Shown here: piece by piece, positions 1 to 11,411 of the stretch
How the letters are laid out: every line of letters starts with the position of its first letter
Position numbering within the stretch: position 1 is the stretch's first letter
DNA from: Pseudoxanthomonas wuyuanensis
Lineage (GTDB): Bacteria; Pseudomonadota; Gammaproteobacteria; Xanthomonadales; Xanthomonadaceae
Length of the DNA: 64,000 nt
Direction of reading: 5' to 3'
Assembly (NCBI RefSeq): GCF_900215535.1
Contig: NZ_OCND01000002.1
Coordinates: forward strand, 248,001 to 312,000
Made by a program: the position numbers and the translations under genes
Notes under the pieces: generated by a model
The model's input: the letters and a program-made list of their open reading frames with translations, nothing else
Database searches by the model: none
Told to the model about the DNA's origin: nothing

Positions 1-722
1 TAGAAGAAACCGCCGGTAGGACCATCGTTGTCGATCAGCGCCAGCCTCACGCTGGTGCGGGCGCCGTCGGGCACGTCCAGCTCACCGCGCTGTTCGCCTT
101 CGACATGGTTCATATCGGTTTTCACGTAGCCTGGATGGATGGTGTTGACCTTGATGCCGCTGTCCTTCAGCTCGTAGGCCAGTTGCACCGTCCATGCATT
201 CACCGCGCTCTTGGACACGTTGTAGGCAGGCAGCTTGAAGTCGTAGATGAACGAAGACGGGTCGCTGTGCAATGCCACCGATCCCAGTGCGCTGGACACG
301 TTGACGATGCGGCCGGCGGCGGACTTGCGCAGCAGCGGCAGGAACGCCTGGGTCACTGCGATCAGGCCGAACACGTTGGTGTCGAAGGTGGTGCGCCACG
401 CTTGCAGCGACTGTTCGGACACCTGCCTGGACGGATCGTCGACCAGGATGCCGGCATTGTTGACCAGGATGTCGAGCCGGCCATGGCGCTGTTCGACCTC
501 GCTGGCGGCCGCGGCGATGCTGGCCGGGTCGGTCACGTCCAGCGTGATCGCTTCCACCGGCAGGCCCTGGGCCTGCAGATCCAGCGCGGCTTGCACCGCC
601 TTCTCGCGGTTGCGGCCGGCCAGCAGCGTGTGTACGCCGGCTTCGGCCAACTGGCGTACGGTTTCGCGGCCGATGCCGCGGGTGGCGCCGGTGACCAGCG
701 CGATTTTTGAAGAACTGTTCAT
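1..722 (-). CDS. SDR family NAD(P)-dependent oxidoreductase (3' end cut by window edge)
   Basis: Classical short-chain dehydrogenase/reductase; about 240 residues are visible and the last few lie beyond the window edge. The Rossmann nucleotide-binding motif TGATRGIG is at residues 11-18, NNAG follows near residue 92, and the catalytic Tyr-x-x-x-Lys appears as YNVSK near residue 165. The ATG at 722 opens directly into the first beta strand, as usual. It lies 22 bp downstream of the RND pump gene on the same strand and is probably co-transcribed with it. The substrate cannot be told from sequence. An oxidoreductase next to a MexEF-type pump recalls mexS beside mexEF-oprN in Pseudomonas, but mexS belongs to a different family, so this is only an analogy. 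Confidence 0.9.
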   Translation of the reverse strand, partial: MNSSSKIALVTGATRGIGRETVRQLAEAGVHTLLAGRNREKAVQAALDLQAQGLPVEAITLDVTDPASIAAAASEVEQRHGRLDILVNNAGILVDDPSRQVSEQSLQAWRTTFDTNVFGLIAVTQAFLPLLRKSAAGRIVNVSSALGSVALHSDPSSFIYDFKLPAYNVSKSAVNAWTVQLAYELKDSGIKVNTIHPGYVKTDMNHVEGEQRGELDVPDGARTSVRLALIDNDGPTGGFF

Positions 723-744
723 GGGTAACTCCTTGAGGGAAGAA

Positions 745-3700
745 TCAAACGTGCGCGGTGGCCGATTCGGCCGCGGCATGCGGCGCCGGACCGTGCGATA
801 CCAGCGGCCGGTTGGCCAGCTTGCGCAGCGCAACGTAGAACACCGGGGTCAGGAACAGGCCGAACAGGGTGACGCCCAGCATGCCGGCGAACACCGTGAT
901 GCCGGTGACCGAGCGCACTTCGGCGCCAGCGCCGGTGGACAGCACCAGCGGCACGGTGCCGGCGATGAATGCCACCGAGGTCATGATGATCGGCCGCAGG
1001 CGCAGCCGGCAGGCTTCCAGCGCCGACTCGACGATGCTCTTGCCCTGCAGTTCCAGCTCGCGGGCGAACTCGACGATCAGGATCGCGTTCTTGCACGCCA
1101 GGCCCATCAGCACCACCAGGCCGACCTGCACGAACACGTTGTTGTCGCCGCCGGTGGCCCACACGCCCAGCAACGCCGACAGCAGCGTCATCGGCACGAT
1201 CAGGATCACGGCCAGCGGCAGGGTCCAGCTTTCGTACAGCGCGGCCAGCACCAGGAAGGCCAGCAGCACCGCCAGCGGGAACACCACCAGCGCGGCCTTG
1301 CCCTGGGTGGCCTGCTGATAGCTCAGGTCGCTCCAGTCGATGCCCATGCCGGTGGGCAGGACCTGCTGGGCCAGTTCGGTCACCTTGGCCATCGCTTCGC
1401 CGGAGGACAGCACGCGCGGGTCGGCGTCGCCCAGCAGGTCGGCGGCCGGATAGCCGTTGAAGCGGATCACCGGGTCCGGACCGTAGGTCTGCTTGATGTT
1501 CACCATGCTGCCGATCGGCACCATCTCGCCGTTGGCGTTGCGGGTGCGCAGATTGGAGATGTCTTCGACATCGTCGCGGAACGAGGCGTCAGCCTGCGCG
1601 ATCACCTGCCAGGTGCGGCCGAACATGTTGAAGTCGTTGACGTAGGCCGAGCCCAGGTAGGTCTGCAGCGTGTCGAACAGATCGGTCAGCGGCACGCCCT
1701 GCGCCTTGGCCTTCACCCGGTCGACCTCGGCATCCAGCTGCGGCACGTTGGCCTGGTAGCTGCTGATCGGATAACCCAGGCCAGGGGTCTGCGCTGCCGC
1801 GCCCTGGAACGCCTGCACCGCGTTCTGCAGTTCGCCATAGCCCAGGCGGGTGCGATCCTCGATGAACAGCGACCAGCCCGAACCGTTGCCCAGGCCCTGG
1901 ATGGGCGGCGGCATGAAGGCGAAGGTGAAGCCTTCCTGGATGCTGGCGAACTTCTGGTTCAGTTCGGCGGTGATCTGCTCGGCGCTGTTCTTGCGTTCGT
2001 TGAACGGCTTGAGGGTGAAGAACACCACGCCGTTGTTGGGCGTGTTGGTGAACTGCAGAGGATTGAGGCCGGGGAACGCCACCTCGCTCTCCACGCCTTC
2101 GATCTCCTTGGCGATGGCGGCCATCTTCTTCAGCACCGCGTCGGTGCGTTCGATGGAAGCGCCTTCGGGCATCTTCACGCCAGCGATCAGGTACAGCTTG
2201 TCCTGCACCGGAATGAAACCGGCTGGCACCGCCTGGAACATCACGCCAGCGCCCAGCAGCAGCGCCGCGTAGACCGCGAACACCGCACCGCGACGGCCCA
2301 GCGCGCGCGACACCGCGCCTTCATAGCGCTCGGAGCTGCGCTTGAAGAAGCGGTTGAACGGACGGAACAGCCAGCCGAACAGGCGGTCGATGATGCGCGC
2401 AGGGCGGTCCTTCGGCGCGTCGTGCGGCTTCAGCAGCTTGGCCGCCAACGCTGGCGACAGGGTCAGCGAGTTGATCGCCGAGATCACCGTGGAGATGGCG
2501 ATGGTCACCGCGAACTGCTGGTAGAACTGGCCGGTGACGCCGGTCAGGAAGGCCATCGGCACGAACACCGCGCACAGCACCAGCGCGATGGCGATGATCG
2601 GGCCGGAGACTTCCTTCATCGCCAGGTGCGCGGCCTCCAGTGGCGTGGCGCCGTGTTCGATATGGCGTTCGACGTTCTCCACCACCACGATGGCGTCGTC
2701 CACCACGATGCCGATGGCCAGCACCAGGCCGAACAGCGTCAGCGTGTTGATCGAATAGCCAAGCAGGTACAGCACGGCGAACGTGCCCACCACCGACACC
2801 GGTACCGCCAGCAGCGGAATGATCGAGGCGCGCCAGGTCTGCAGGAACAGGATCACCACCAGCACCACCAGCAGGGTCGCTTCCAGCAGCGTGGTGATCA
2901 CCGCCTTGATGGAGTCGCGAACGAAGATGGTGGTGTCGTAGATGGAGACGATGTCCACGCCTGGCGGCAGCGTCTTGCGGATGTCGTCCATCTTGGCCAC
3001 CACCGCGTCGCGGATTTCCAGCGCATTGGCGCCGGGCGCCTGGAAGATGCCGATGGCCGAGGCGTTCTGGCCGTCCAGCCGTGCGCGCAGCGTGTAGTCG
3101 CCAGCGGCCAGTTCGATACGGGCCACGTCGGCCAGCCGCACGATCTCGCCGTCGTTGCCGCTCTTGAGCACGATGTCGCCGAACTCCTGCACGGTCTCCA
3201 GGCGGCCCTTGGCGTTGATCGGCAGCAGGAAGTCGCTGCCGTTGGGCATCGGCTCGGCACCCAGTTGGCCGGCCGAGACCTGCACGTTCTGTTCGCGCAC
3301 GGCGCGCAGCACGTCGCTGGCGGTCAGATCGCGCGCGGCCACCTTGTCCGGATCCAGCCACAGGCGCATGGCGTAGTCGCCGCCGCCGAACTGCTGCGCA
3401 TCGCCCACGCCGGGGATGCGCGCAAGCTCGTCCTTGACGTGCAGGCGCATGTAGTTGCGCAGATACAGCGAGTCGTACTTGCCGTCCTTCGATATCAGGT
3501 GCACGACCATCAGGAACACCGGCGACTGCTTCTGCGTGGTCACGCCCTGCCGGCGCACGTCCTCGGGCAGGCGCGCCTGCGCCTGCGCCACGCGGTTCTG
3601 CACGCGCACGGCCGCTTCATCCGGGTCGGTGCCGGGACGGAAGGTCACGGTCAGCTGCAGCACGCCGTCGGAGCCGGCGACGGACTTGACGTACATCATG

Positions 3701-3927
3701 TCCTCCACGCCGTTGATCGCTTCTTCCAGCGGCGTGGCCACCGTTTCGGAAATGACCTTGGGATTGGCGCCCGGGTACACCGTGCGCACCACCACCGATG
3801 GCGGCACCACATCAGGGTACTCGCCGATCGGCAGTATCGGGATGGCGATCAGGCCGGCGGCGAAGATCACGATCGACAACACCGCGGCGAAGATCGGCCG
3901 ATCGATGAAGAATCTGGAAAAGTCCAT
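745..3927 (-). CDS. multidrug efflux RND transporter permease (MexF-like, HAE1 family)
   Basis: Inner-membrane proton/drug antiporter of the resistance-nodulation-division family, 1060 residues, the full family length. The start MDFSRFFIDRPIFA is the typical HAE1 N-terminus leading into TM1. The proton-relay aspartates in TM4 are D410 and D411 (GIVVDDAIVVVEN) and the TM10 lysine is K946 (GLACKNAIL). Sequence style, such as EYPDVVPP near the start and FLQTWRASIIPLLAVP, is closest to MexF/CeoB rather than AcrB. The ATG at 3927 has an AGGA ribosome site about 10 bases upstream. The adaptor gene lies upstream on the same strand. No outer-membrane channel gene is in view; it could lie past the left edge or be a shared TolC-type protein. 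Confidence 0.95.
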   Translation of the reverse strand: MDFSRFFIDRPIFAAVLSIVIFAAGLIAIPILPIGEYPDVVPPSVVVRTVYPGANPKVISETVATPLEEAINGVEDMMYVKSVAGSDGVLQLTVTFRPGTDPDEAAVRVQNRVAQAQARLPEDVRRQGVTTQKQSPVFLMVVHLISKDGKYDSLYLRNYMRLHVKDELARIPGVGDAQQFGGGDYAMRLWLDPDKVAARDLTASDVLRAVREQNVQVSAGQLGAEPMPNGSDFLLPINAKGRLETVQEFGDIVLKSGNDGEIVRLADVARIELAAGDYTLRARLDGQNASAIGIFQAPGANALEIRDAVVAKMDDIRKTLPPGVDIVSIYDTTIFVRDSIKAVITTLLEATLLVVLVVILFLQTWRASIIPLLAVPVSVVGTFAVLYLLGYSINTLTLFGLVLAIGIVVDDAIVVVENVERHIEHGATPLEAAHLAMKEVSGPIIAIALVLCAVFVPMAFLTGVTGQFYQQFAVTIAISTVISAINSLTLSPALAAKLLKPHDAPKDRPARIIDRLFGWLFRPFNRFFKRSSERYEGAVSRALGRRGAVFAVYAALLLGAGVMFQAVPAGFIPVQDKLYLIAGVKMPEGASIERTDAVLKKMAAIAKEIEGVESEVAFPGLNPLQFTNTPNNGVVFFTLKPFNERKNSAEQITAELNQKFASIQEGFTFAFMPPPIQGLGNGSGWSLFIEDRTRLGYGELQNAVQAFQGAAAQTPGLGYPISSYQANVPQLDAEVDRVKAKAQGVPLTDLFDTLQTYLGSAYVNDFNMFGRTWQVIAQADASFRDDVEDISNLRTRNANGEMVPIGSMVNIKQTYGPDPVIRFNGYPAADLLGDADPRVLSSGEAMAKVTELAQQVLPTGMGIDWSDLSYQQATQGKAALVVFPLAVLLAFLVLAALYESWTLPLAVILIVPMTLLSALLGVWATGGDNNVFVQVGLVVLMGLACKNAILIVEFARELELQGKSIVESALEACRLRLRPIIMTSVAFIAGTVPLVLSTGAGAEVRSVTGITVFAGMLGVTLFGLFLTPVFYVALRKLANRPLVSHGPAPHAAAESATAHV

Positions 3928-3965
3928 GGGGGGTTCCTGAAAAGTTGAAAGTAAACGCTTCTAGA

Positions 3966-3991
3966 CCTGCCCCTGAGCAGGCAGGGGCAGG
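3966..3991. repeat. short GC-rich hairpin in the adaptor-permease intercistronic gap
   Basis: The 175-base gap between the adaptor and permease genes contains a perfect 10-bp stem (CCTGCCCCTG / CAGGGGCAGG) around a 6-base loop, with further CCCC/GGGG repeats beside it. No T-run follows on either strand, so it is not an intrinsic terminator. It might stabilise or process the operon mRNA, or be a chance product of C/G-rich spacer sequence. Confidence 0.4.
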
Positions 3992-4102
3992 GTCTGCCCC
4001 GTAGTCGATACGGGGCTGGGAGAGGGTTGGGTCGGCGCCATCAAACCTGCGCATGGCGCGCGGCCCTGCCCGGGCCTTCCCTGCCTTGGCAGGGGAGGGG
4101 CG

Positions 4103-5314
4103 CTACTTCATCGTTACCTTGGGTGCGGGCTCGGTTCCGCCCATCGCCACCGCCTTGGCGTCGACCGGCATGCCGGGGAAGAAGATCTTCTGCACGCCGC
4201 TCACCACCACGCGATCGCCGGACTTCAGGCCGTGCTGGACGATGCGCAGGCCGTCGGCGGTGCGGCCCAGGGTCACGTCGCGGCGTTGCGCCTGGCCCTT
4301 GTCGTCGACCACGTAGACGTACTTGCGGTCCTGATCGGTCAGCACCGCCTTGTCGTCGATCAGCACGGCATTGAACTGGCCGCTGCCGAGCAGCCGCACG
4401 CGCGCGTACAGACCGGGAGTGAAGCGGCGCTCACTGTTGTCCAGCAGGGCGCGTGCGCGGATGGTGCCGGTGCTGCGATCGACCTGGTTGTCCAGGAAGT
4501 CGACAAGGCCCTGGTGCGGAAAGCCGTTCTCGCTGACCAGGCCCACCTGCACCGGCACCTTGCCGTCGCGCTCGTTGGGGCGTTCGCCGTTGCGCGTCAT
4601 TTCCGCATAACGCAGGAAGCTGCGCTCGTCGGCGTCGAAATGCACATGCACCTTGTCCAGCGACACCAGCGTGGTCAGCACGCTGGCGGCGTCGCCGGCG
4701 CTGACCAGATTGCCGGCGGTGACCAGTGCGCGGCCGGCGCGGCCGTCGATGGGCGCGCGCACCCGGGTCCATTCCAGGTTCAGGCGCGCTGCGTTCACCG
4801 CGGCCTGCGCTGCGGCCACGTTGGCGCCGCCCTGGTCGGCGGCGGCGCGGCGCTGTTCGTACTCCTCGGTGGAAATGGCCTGCAGCTCGGACAGCTTCTT
4901 GGCGCGGGCAGCCTCGCTGCGGCCCAGTTCGGCCTGGGTGCGCGCGCGCGCCAGTTCCGCCTGCGCGCGCGCCAGTTCGGTGCGATAGCTGCTGTCGTCG
5001 ATGGTGAACAGAACGTCTCCTTTCTTCACCTCCTGGCCTTCGACGTAGTTGACCTTGTCGATGTAGCCGGACACGCGCGGACGCAGCTGCACGGTTTCGA
5101 CCGCTTCCACGCGGCCGCTGAACTCGTCCCACTGGCTGATTTCCTTGATCAGCACCGGTGCGACGCTGACTTCCGGCGCGGGCGGATGGCCGCCCTCGCT
5201 GGCCTGGCCGCTGCAGCCGCTGATGACGGCGATGGCCAACGCGCTGAAAGCGGCTAAAGCGAGAATCCGCGGCGTGCGCGGCGCAAAAGATCTGGACAGG
5301 TTCATCGGAGGCAT
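4103..5314 (-). CDS. efflux RND periplasmic adaptor subunit (MexE-like lipoprotein)
   Basis: Membrane fusion protein linking the RND permease to an outer-membrane channel; 403 residues. A lipoprotein signal ends in ISGC with lipidated Cys34. The order is the expected one: N-terminal lipoyl half (RPRVSGYIDKVNY, EGQEVKKGDVLFTID), an alpha-hairpin rich in Ala/Glu/Arg from about residue 105 to 170, the second lipoyl half (TRVRAPIDGRAGRA), then a beta-barrel and membrane-proximal domain to a short tail. Closest in style to MexE/AcrA. An in-frame ATG three codons later (5305) is an equally possible start, since neither has a strong ribosome site. It precedes the permease gene in the same orientation. 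Confidence 0.93.
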   Translation of the reverse strand: MPPMNLSRSFAPRTPRILALAAFSALAIAVISGCSGQASEGGHPPAPEVSVAPVLIKEISQWDEFSGRVEAVETVQLRPRVSGYIDKVNYVEGQEVKKGDVLFTIDDSSYRTELARAQAELARARTQAELGRSEAARAKKLSELQAISTEEYEQRRAAADQGGANVAAAQAAVNAARLNLEWTRVRAPIDGRAGRALVTAGNLVSAGDAASVLTTLVSLDKVHVHFDADERSFLRYAEMTRNGERPNERDGKVPVQVGLVSENGFPHQGLVDFLDNQVDRSTGTIRARALLDNSERRFTPGLYARVRLLGSGQFNAVLIDDKAVLTDQDRKYVYVVDDKGQAQRRDVTLGRTADGLRIVQHGLKSGDRVVVSGVQKIFFPGMPVDAKAVAMGGTEPAPKVTMK

Positions 5315-5414
5315 CTCGTAGTGGGGAAGGGGAGGGGTTGCAAAAACTGGCTGCGAAGTCTGGGACCTTAAGTAAACTTCAGGTCAAGCGGCGGATGCAT
5401 CGTCGCCCGAGCGG

Positions 5415-6179
5415 CTACCCGTGCGCGCTTGCCGGCGTGTAGTCGGAAAACAGCGTGCTGAGCGGGGGCTGAGCGCGGGCCGCGTTGTATCTGACGATTG
5501 GCTTGGGCGCTTCGTGACAGCTCAGCAGCGACACCGCGCAGCGGCCGACCGCCAGCGCGCTGGGCCATTCGGCGCAGGCATTGCATGCGTTGGCCGGCGT
5601 GCTGATCGGATGATCCACCGACAGCATCTGCACGCGCACGCCCAACGCCTGCGCTTCTTCGTGCAGCACCTGCGCCAGCATCCGCAGCGCCGATGCGGCG
5701 ACCGAGGCATGGCCGTAGCCGGCCCATCCGCGTTCGGCATGCGGTCCGCCGATCAGTATGTAGTGCGCGGTCTCGTTGGATTCGGCCAGCAGCGGCAGCA
5801 GATGGCGGGCGGCGGCCAGGTGTGGAATCAGGTCCCGCTCCAGTTTGTCGCTGAGCAGGCGGCTGGGACGGTCCAGCAGGCGCCCGCTTTCCGGCGCGCT
5901 GCCGAGACTGGCGAACACCGCGCGCAGCGGCCGCTTGCGCTTGCGCAAGGTGGCGACCAGCGCAGCGGCATCGCGATCGTCCTGGATGCAGCCGGAGGTC
6001 ATCAACGACAGCGCAGGCTCTTCGGCAAAATGCTGGGCCAACGCCTGCATGCGCGGACCGTCGCGGCCCAGCGCCAGCACCGGGCTGCCGGCTTCCAGCA
6101 ATGCGCCGACCACGCCAAAGCCGACCGTGCCGCTGGCGCCGAGCACCAGCGATTCGGGATGGAGGATGCCGCCGCTCAT
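5415..6179 (-). CDS. NAD(P)-binding SDR-like protein
   Basis: 254 residues with an N-terminal Rossmann fold: GASGTVGFGVVGALLEAG at residues 14-31 is a glycine-rich dinucleotide-binding loop. Beyond that the usual SDR motifs are weak. There is no clear NNAG, and the segment YGHASVAASALRML would place His-x-Ser where Tyr-x-x-x-Lys is expected, so it may be an atypical or non-catalytic relative. Four cysteines cluster near the C-terminus (ACNACAEW, GRCAVSLLSCH). The ATG at 6179 overlaps the TGA of the upstream gene in an ATGA, implying translational coupling. It lies about 100 bases upstream of the efflux adaptor and may belong to the same transcript. Specific activity unknown. Confidence 0.8.
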   Translation of the reverse strand: MSGGILHPESLVLGASGTVGFGVVGALLEAGSPVLALGRDGPRMQALAQHFAEEPALSLMTSGCIQDDRDAAALVATLRKRKRPLRAVFASLGSAPESGRLLDRPSRLLSDKLERDLIPHLAAARHLLPLLAESNETAHYILIGGPHAERGWAGYGHASVAASALRMLAQVLHEEAQALGVRVQMLSVDHPISTPANACNACAEWPSALAVGRCAVSLLSCHEAPKPIVRYNAARAQPPLSTLFSDYTPASAHG

Positions 6180-6859
6180 CGCTGCCGGCCCCGCTTTGAT
6201 TGCAGGCCATCGAACGCAGCGATGCGGCCGGCCGCCTTGGTGCGCAGCCGCAATGCGCCACCGCCCTGCAGGCGGCGCGGTGCGGTGAACTCGCGAAATC
6301 CCAACGATGGCAACGGGCGCGCAGGCGGCACGAAGCGGATCTCGGTTGTTTCGGTTGCCGTAGTGCCGCGCCACATCCGCGACAGCGCCCGCCACCAGCG
6401 CCAGCCGGCCGCACGGCCGGTGGCTGTCGGATTCTGCAGCTGGGATGGGAGGGCGGCGATCGACACGGCGGTTCCTTCGATGGCGTTGCCGGGCGGGATA
6501 CCGGCGATGGAGGAAAGTCTGCGTGCGTGACCGGCCGATGCGATATCCGGATCCTGCTTGGCTATTGCACAATCCTGTTCGGCATCGCCATCGCCGGGTT
6601 GGCCCAGCGCCAACGCAAGACCGCGGCCGGAGCCGGTGGGGCCAATGCCGGCATCGGTATTCGCAGCGGCTTGAGGAATTGCCCAGCTTGACCGGAAGAC
6701 GTGCCGCAGCAGCGTCCTCAGCGCCTGGATTGCCCGATTCCCCGCCTTGTCGCTGGCGGCGCTGTCAGTGCGCGCACCAGCATGCCGGTGCACACGGGGA
6801 GACAGCGGGTTGCGAACCGGGGCGACGCCGGTGCGGGTGGCCATCAATATCCCATTCAT
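6176..6859 (-). CDS. hypothetical protein, translationally coupled to the SDR-like gene
   Basis: 227 residues, not recognised. The ATG at 6859 (MNGILMATRTG) has a GGGAG ribosome site ten bases upstream, and the stop overlaps the next ATG by ATGA; these two facts are the main support for a real gene. Composition is Arg/Ala-rich and low in complexity, with a basic C-terminal third (WRWWRALSRMWRG, then a run of Arg-rich segments). There is no signal peptide and no clear transmembrane helix. It is the first gene of the minus-strand block that leads into the efflux pair, divergent from the LysR gene. It could be a wrongly called frame; codon-usage analysis would decide. Confidence 0.5.
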   Translation of the reverse strand: MNGILMATRTGVAPVRNPLSPRVHRHAGARTDSAASDKAGNRAIQALRTLLRHVFRSSWAIPQAAANTDAGIGPTGSGRGLALALGQPGDGDAEQDCAIAKQDPDIASAGHARRLSSIAGIPPGNAIEGTAVSIAALPSQLQNPTATGRAAGWRWWRALSRMWRGTTATETTEIRFVPPARPLPSLGFREFTAPRRLQGGGALRLRTKAAGRIAAFDGLQSKRGRQR

Positions 6860-6879
6860 GGGACTTTTACTCCCGGTGG

Positions 6880-6892
6880 CGGGATAATCCCG
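6880..6892. promoter_or_regulatory. GGGA-TCCC palindrome upstream of the minus-strand operon
   Basis: CGGGATAATCCCG is a 13-base palindrome around a central base, lying 21 bases before the ATG at 6859 and just outside its ribosome site. A looser version with the same half-sites, GGGGAATAATAATCCC, lies at 7155-7170, 42 bases before the LysR start. The two sites bracket the 352-base divergent region and could bind the LysR protein or another regulator. The rest of 6893-7154 shows no other structure I recognise. Assignment as an operator is inference. Confidence 0.35.
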
Positions 6893-7211
6893 AAAAGCGC
6901 CGGGTAAGCGAAACCCACCGGCTCTTGCCACGGCGCGCCGCCGGCCTGGCTGCGACGGGAGGGGGAGGGATCCCGCGCAGTCAGGTCCGGCCGGCGTTCC
7001 GACGAGGAGAGGCACAAAGAAACCGCCGAATCGGCTGAGGATTCTGCGCGGGCAAAGCGGCGATAGAATGACGACAGCGGCATGGGGGAGACGGGCCAGC
7101 AATGACAGGCCGCTACGTTATGCCCAAAACTGGGACTTGATTAGTCCGGATTTAGGGGAATAATAATCCCGCTGGCGGTCCAATTCGGTCCGCCCCTGTC
7201 GGAGTACCCCG

Positions 7212-8222
7212 ATGAGCCACGATCTCAACGACACCCTGATCTTCGTCAAGGTGGTCGAGCAGGGCAGCTTCATTGGCGCAGCCAACGCGCTGGGCCTTCC
7301 CAAGACCACGGTCAGCCGCAAGGTGCAGGAGCTGGAAGCGCGGCTGGGCGCGCAGCTGTTGCACCGGACCACGCGCCGGCTGGGCCTGACCGAGGCCGGT
7401 GCGGTCTACCACGAACACTGCCAGCGCATCGCGCGCGAGCTGGAAGAGGCCGAAAGCGCGGTCGGCCAGTTGCAGGGCGGCCCGCGCGGATGGTTGCGTT
7501 TCACCGTACCGTATTCGGCGGGGATTTCGTGGGTGGCGCCGCTGCTGGGCGAATTCCATCGCGTGCACCCGGAGGTGCGGGTGGAAATGGTGCTGACCAG
7601 CGACAAGGTGGACCTGATCGGCGATGGCGTGGATCTGGCGCTGCATCTGGGGTCGCTGTCGGATTCGGCGCTGGTCGCGCGCAAGCTGGCCACCTTCCGC
7701 ACCCAGATCTTCGCCAGTCCCGAGTACATCGAGCGTCACGGCGAACCGCTGCATCCGGACGATCTGCAGCATCACCGCACGCTGGTGGTCAGCAATACCC
7801 GCCATAACGGCCGCGCCAGCTGGCAGCTGTGCAACGGCAAGGAGCACGGCGAATTCGCCGTGCATCCGATCATGGTTGCCAATGATCCGTCGGTGCTGGT
7901 CGGCGGCCTGCTGTGCGGGGAAGGGCTGATGCTGGCCAGCGATGTGACCATCAAGCCGTTCATGGAAAGCGGCGTGGTCCGCCGCGTGCTGGGCGGCTGG
8001 GTCGGCCCGGACCTGGAATTCAACGCGGTGTTCCCGGGCGGGCGCATGCTGTCGCCGAAGGTGCGCGCGTTCGTGGATTTCCTGGTCGAGAAGCTCAACT
8101 TCGACGTCGACTACATGATGTCGCGCTGCCCGGCGATGCTGGCGCAGGAAGCGCAGAAGAAGATAGAAGCCGAAGCGGCGGTCGCGGCCGGACAGAAGAT
8201 CCTGGCCGATGCGCTGTCGTGA
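7212..8222 (+). CDS. LysR family transcriptional regulator
   Basis: 336 residues. The N-terminal winged helix-turn-helix spans about residues 5-62 (LIFVKVVEQGSFIGAANALG, then LPKTTVSRKVQELEARLGAQ, LLHRTTRRLGLTEAG). The periplasmic-binding-protein-like effector domain runs from about residue 90 to 300, and a C-terminal extension rich in Ala/Glu follows. It belongs to the large CrgA/AaeR-like subgroup. It is divergent from the block hypothetical / SDR-like / MexE / MexF / SDR, and LysR proteins commonly control the divergent operon, as MexT does for mexEF-oprN in Pseudomonas. That regulatory link is inferred from position only. An intrinsic-terminator-like hairpin follows the stop. Confidence 0.93.
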   Translation: MSHDLNDTLIFVKVVEQGSFIGAANALGLPKTTVSRKVQELEARLGAQLLHRTTRRLGLTEAGAVYHEHCQRIARELEEAESAVGQLQGGPRGWLRFTVPYSAGISWVAPLLGEFHRVHPEVRVEMVLTSDKVDLIGDGVDLALHLGSLSDSALVARKLATFRTQIFASPEYIERHGEPLHPDDLQHHRTLVVSNTRHNGRASWQLCNGKEHGEFAVHPIMVANDPSVLVGGLLCGEGLMLASDVTIKPFMESGVVRRVLGGWVGPDLEFNAVFPGGRMLSPKVRAFVDFLVEKLNFDVDYMMSRCPAMLAQEAQKKIEAEAAVAAGQKILADALS

Positions 8223-8237
8223 GTGCGATGTGGGGTT

Positions 8238-8264
8238 AAAAAAAGCGACCACCGGCTTTTTTTT
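8238..8264 (+). terminator. putative intrinsic terminator after the LysR gene
   Basis: AAAAAAAGC and GCTTTTTTT form a perfect 9-bp stem around an 8-base loop, ending in a run of eight Ts, 16 bases after the LysR stop codon. The flanking A-run makes it potentially bidirectional. The stem is A/T-rich apart from its top, so efficiency is uncertain. Confidence 0.6.
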
Positions 8265-8270
8265 GGTTCT

Positions 8271-8700
8271 TCTTCCAAGTGCGGGAACGTCTACGTGGAA
8301 GTTGGTGGCCCGAGCATTGCGGGACACGCCGTAAATACGTCCATGTAGGCTCTTACGCGGCATCCATGCCGCGTACGGTCCCGCAACGCTCGGGCCACCA
8401 GCTTCTGGACAGGCGGCCAGTGCTCAGGAACTAACCATTCGAAGTGGCGAACGTTCACTTCCGCGAAAGGCGACGACCGGCGGGGCGGGGGGGGGCGGAG
8501 AGTGGGCCATGGATGAGCCAAGGCGGCTTGCGCGGCACTGCCGCGCGCCTTGGTGAACGCCCGGCGTGCTGCGCCGGGCTGGTCCGAGCCGCGAAGCGGA
8601 ACGGGCCCACGGCCCGAGTTTGAGGCAGGACGGCCGACATGAGGGCGGAGCCACCCCTGCCCCGCCGGGCGGCGACTCCTTCCGAAGCCGCTATCTGGTT
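8271..8700 (-). repeat. long composite intergenic repeat, copy 1
   Basis: Most of the 511-base gap between the LysR and pyrophosphatase genes is a non-coding repeat, also present in opposite orientation at 63240-63565. Read on the minus strand it contains a GTTCCGCTTCGCGG hairpin, a CCCGGCG...CGCCGGG hairpin, a G-run of nine, and a long palindrome. The palindrome arms are GGTGGCCCGAGC-type sequence flanking an inner ACGCGGCAT/ATGCCGCGT hairpin. It ends in GACGTTCCCGCACTTGG. Short open frames inside both copies give similar peptides only because the DNA is repeated. Probably a family of dispersed intergenic elements. Confidence 0.8.
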
Positions 8701-8733
8701 TACGGTGGTACGACGTGCAGCACCTGACTCGCG

Positions 8734-11160
<2,427 letters not shown>

Positions 11161-11411
11161 GACCCCTCCCAAGGTGGATGGATGTTGTCCAGCGAACGCA
11201 TGAACATCGGAACCCAATCCCGGTGGAGCCTGTTGAACGATTGAGTACGCCCACCGCTGCGATGGCGGCAGCATGTGTTCCGACCTGTTCAGACAATCCC
11301 TGGAGCCGACCCGAGTATGAACCGAAGGCGGCTGCGCCGCCAGACGTGGCGGCTGGGTTCAGTCGCCGCATGACAGCCTTTGCGGCCCCAACGCCCAAAG
11401 GAGAGCCCGCG

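Noticed and set aside
247..3948. Very long plus-strand open frame (over 1200 codons) opposite the RND permease gene
   Set aside because: It is antisense to a full-length, well-conserved RND transporter. The His/Arg/Gln-rich product is the usual shadow of high-GC coding sequence. Similar shadows oppose hppA, pepQ, spoT and others.
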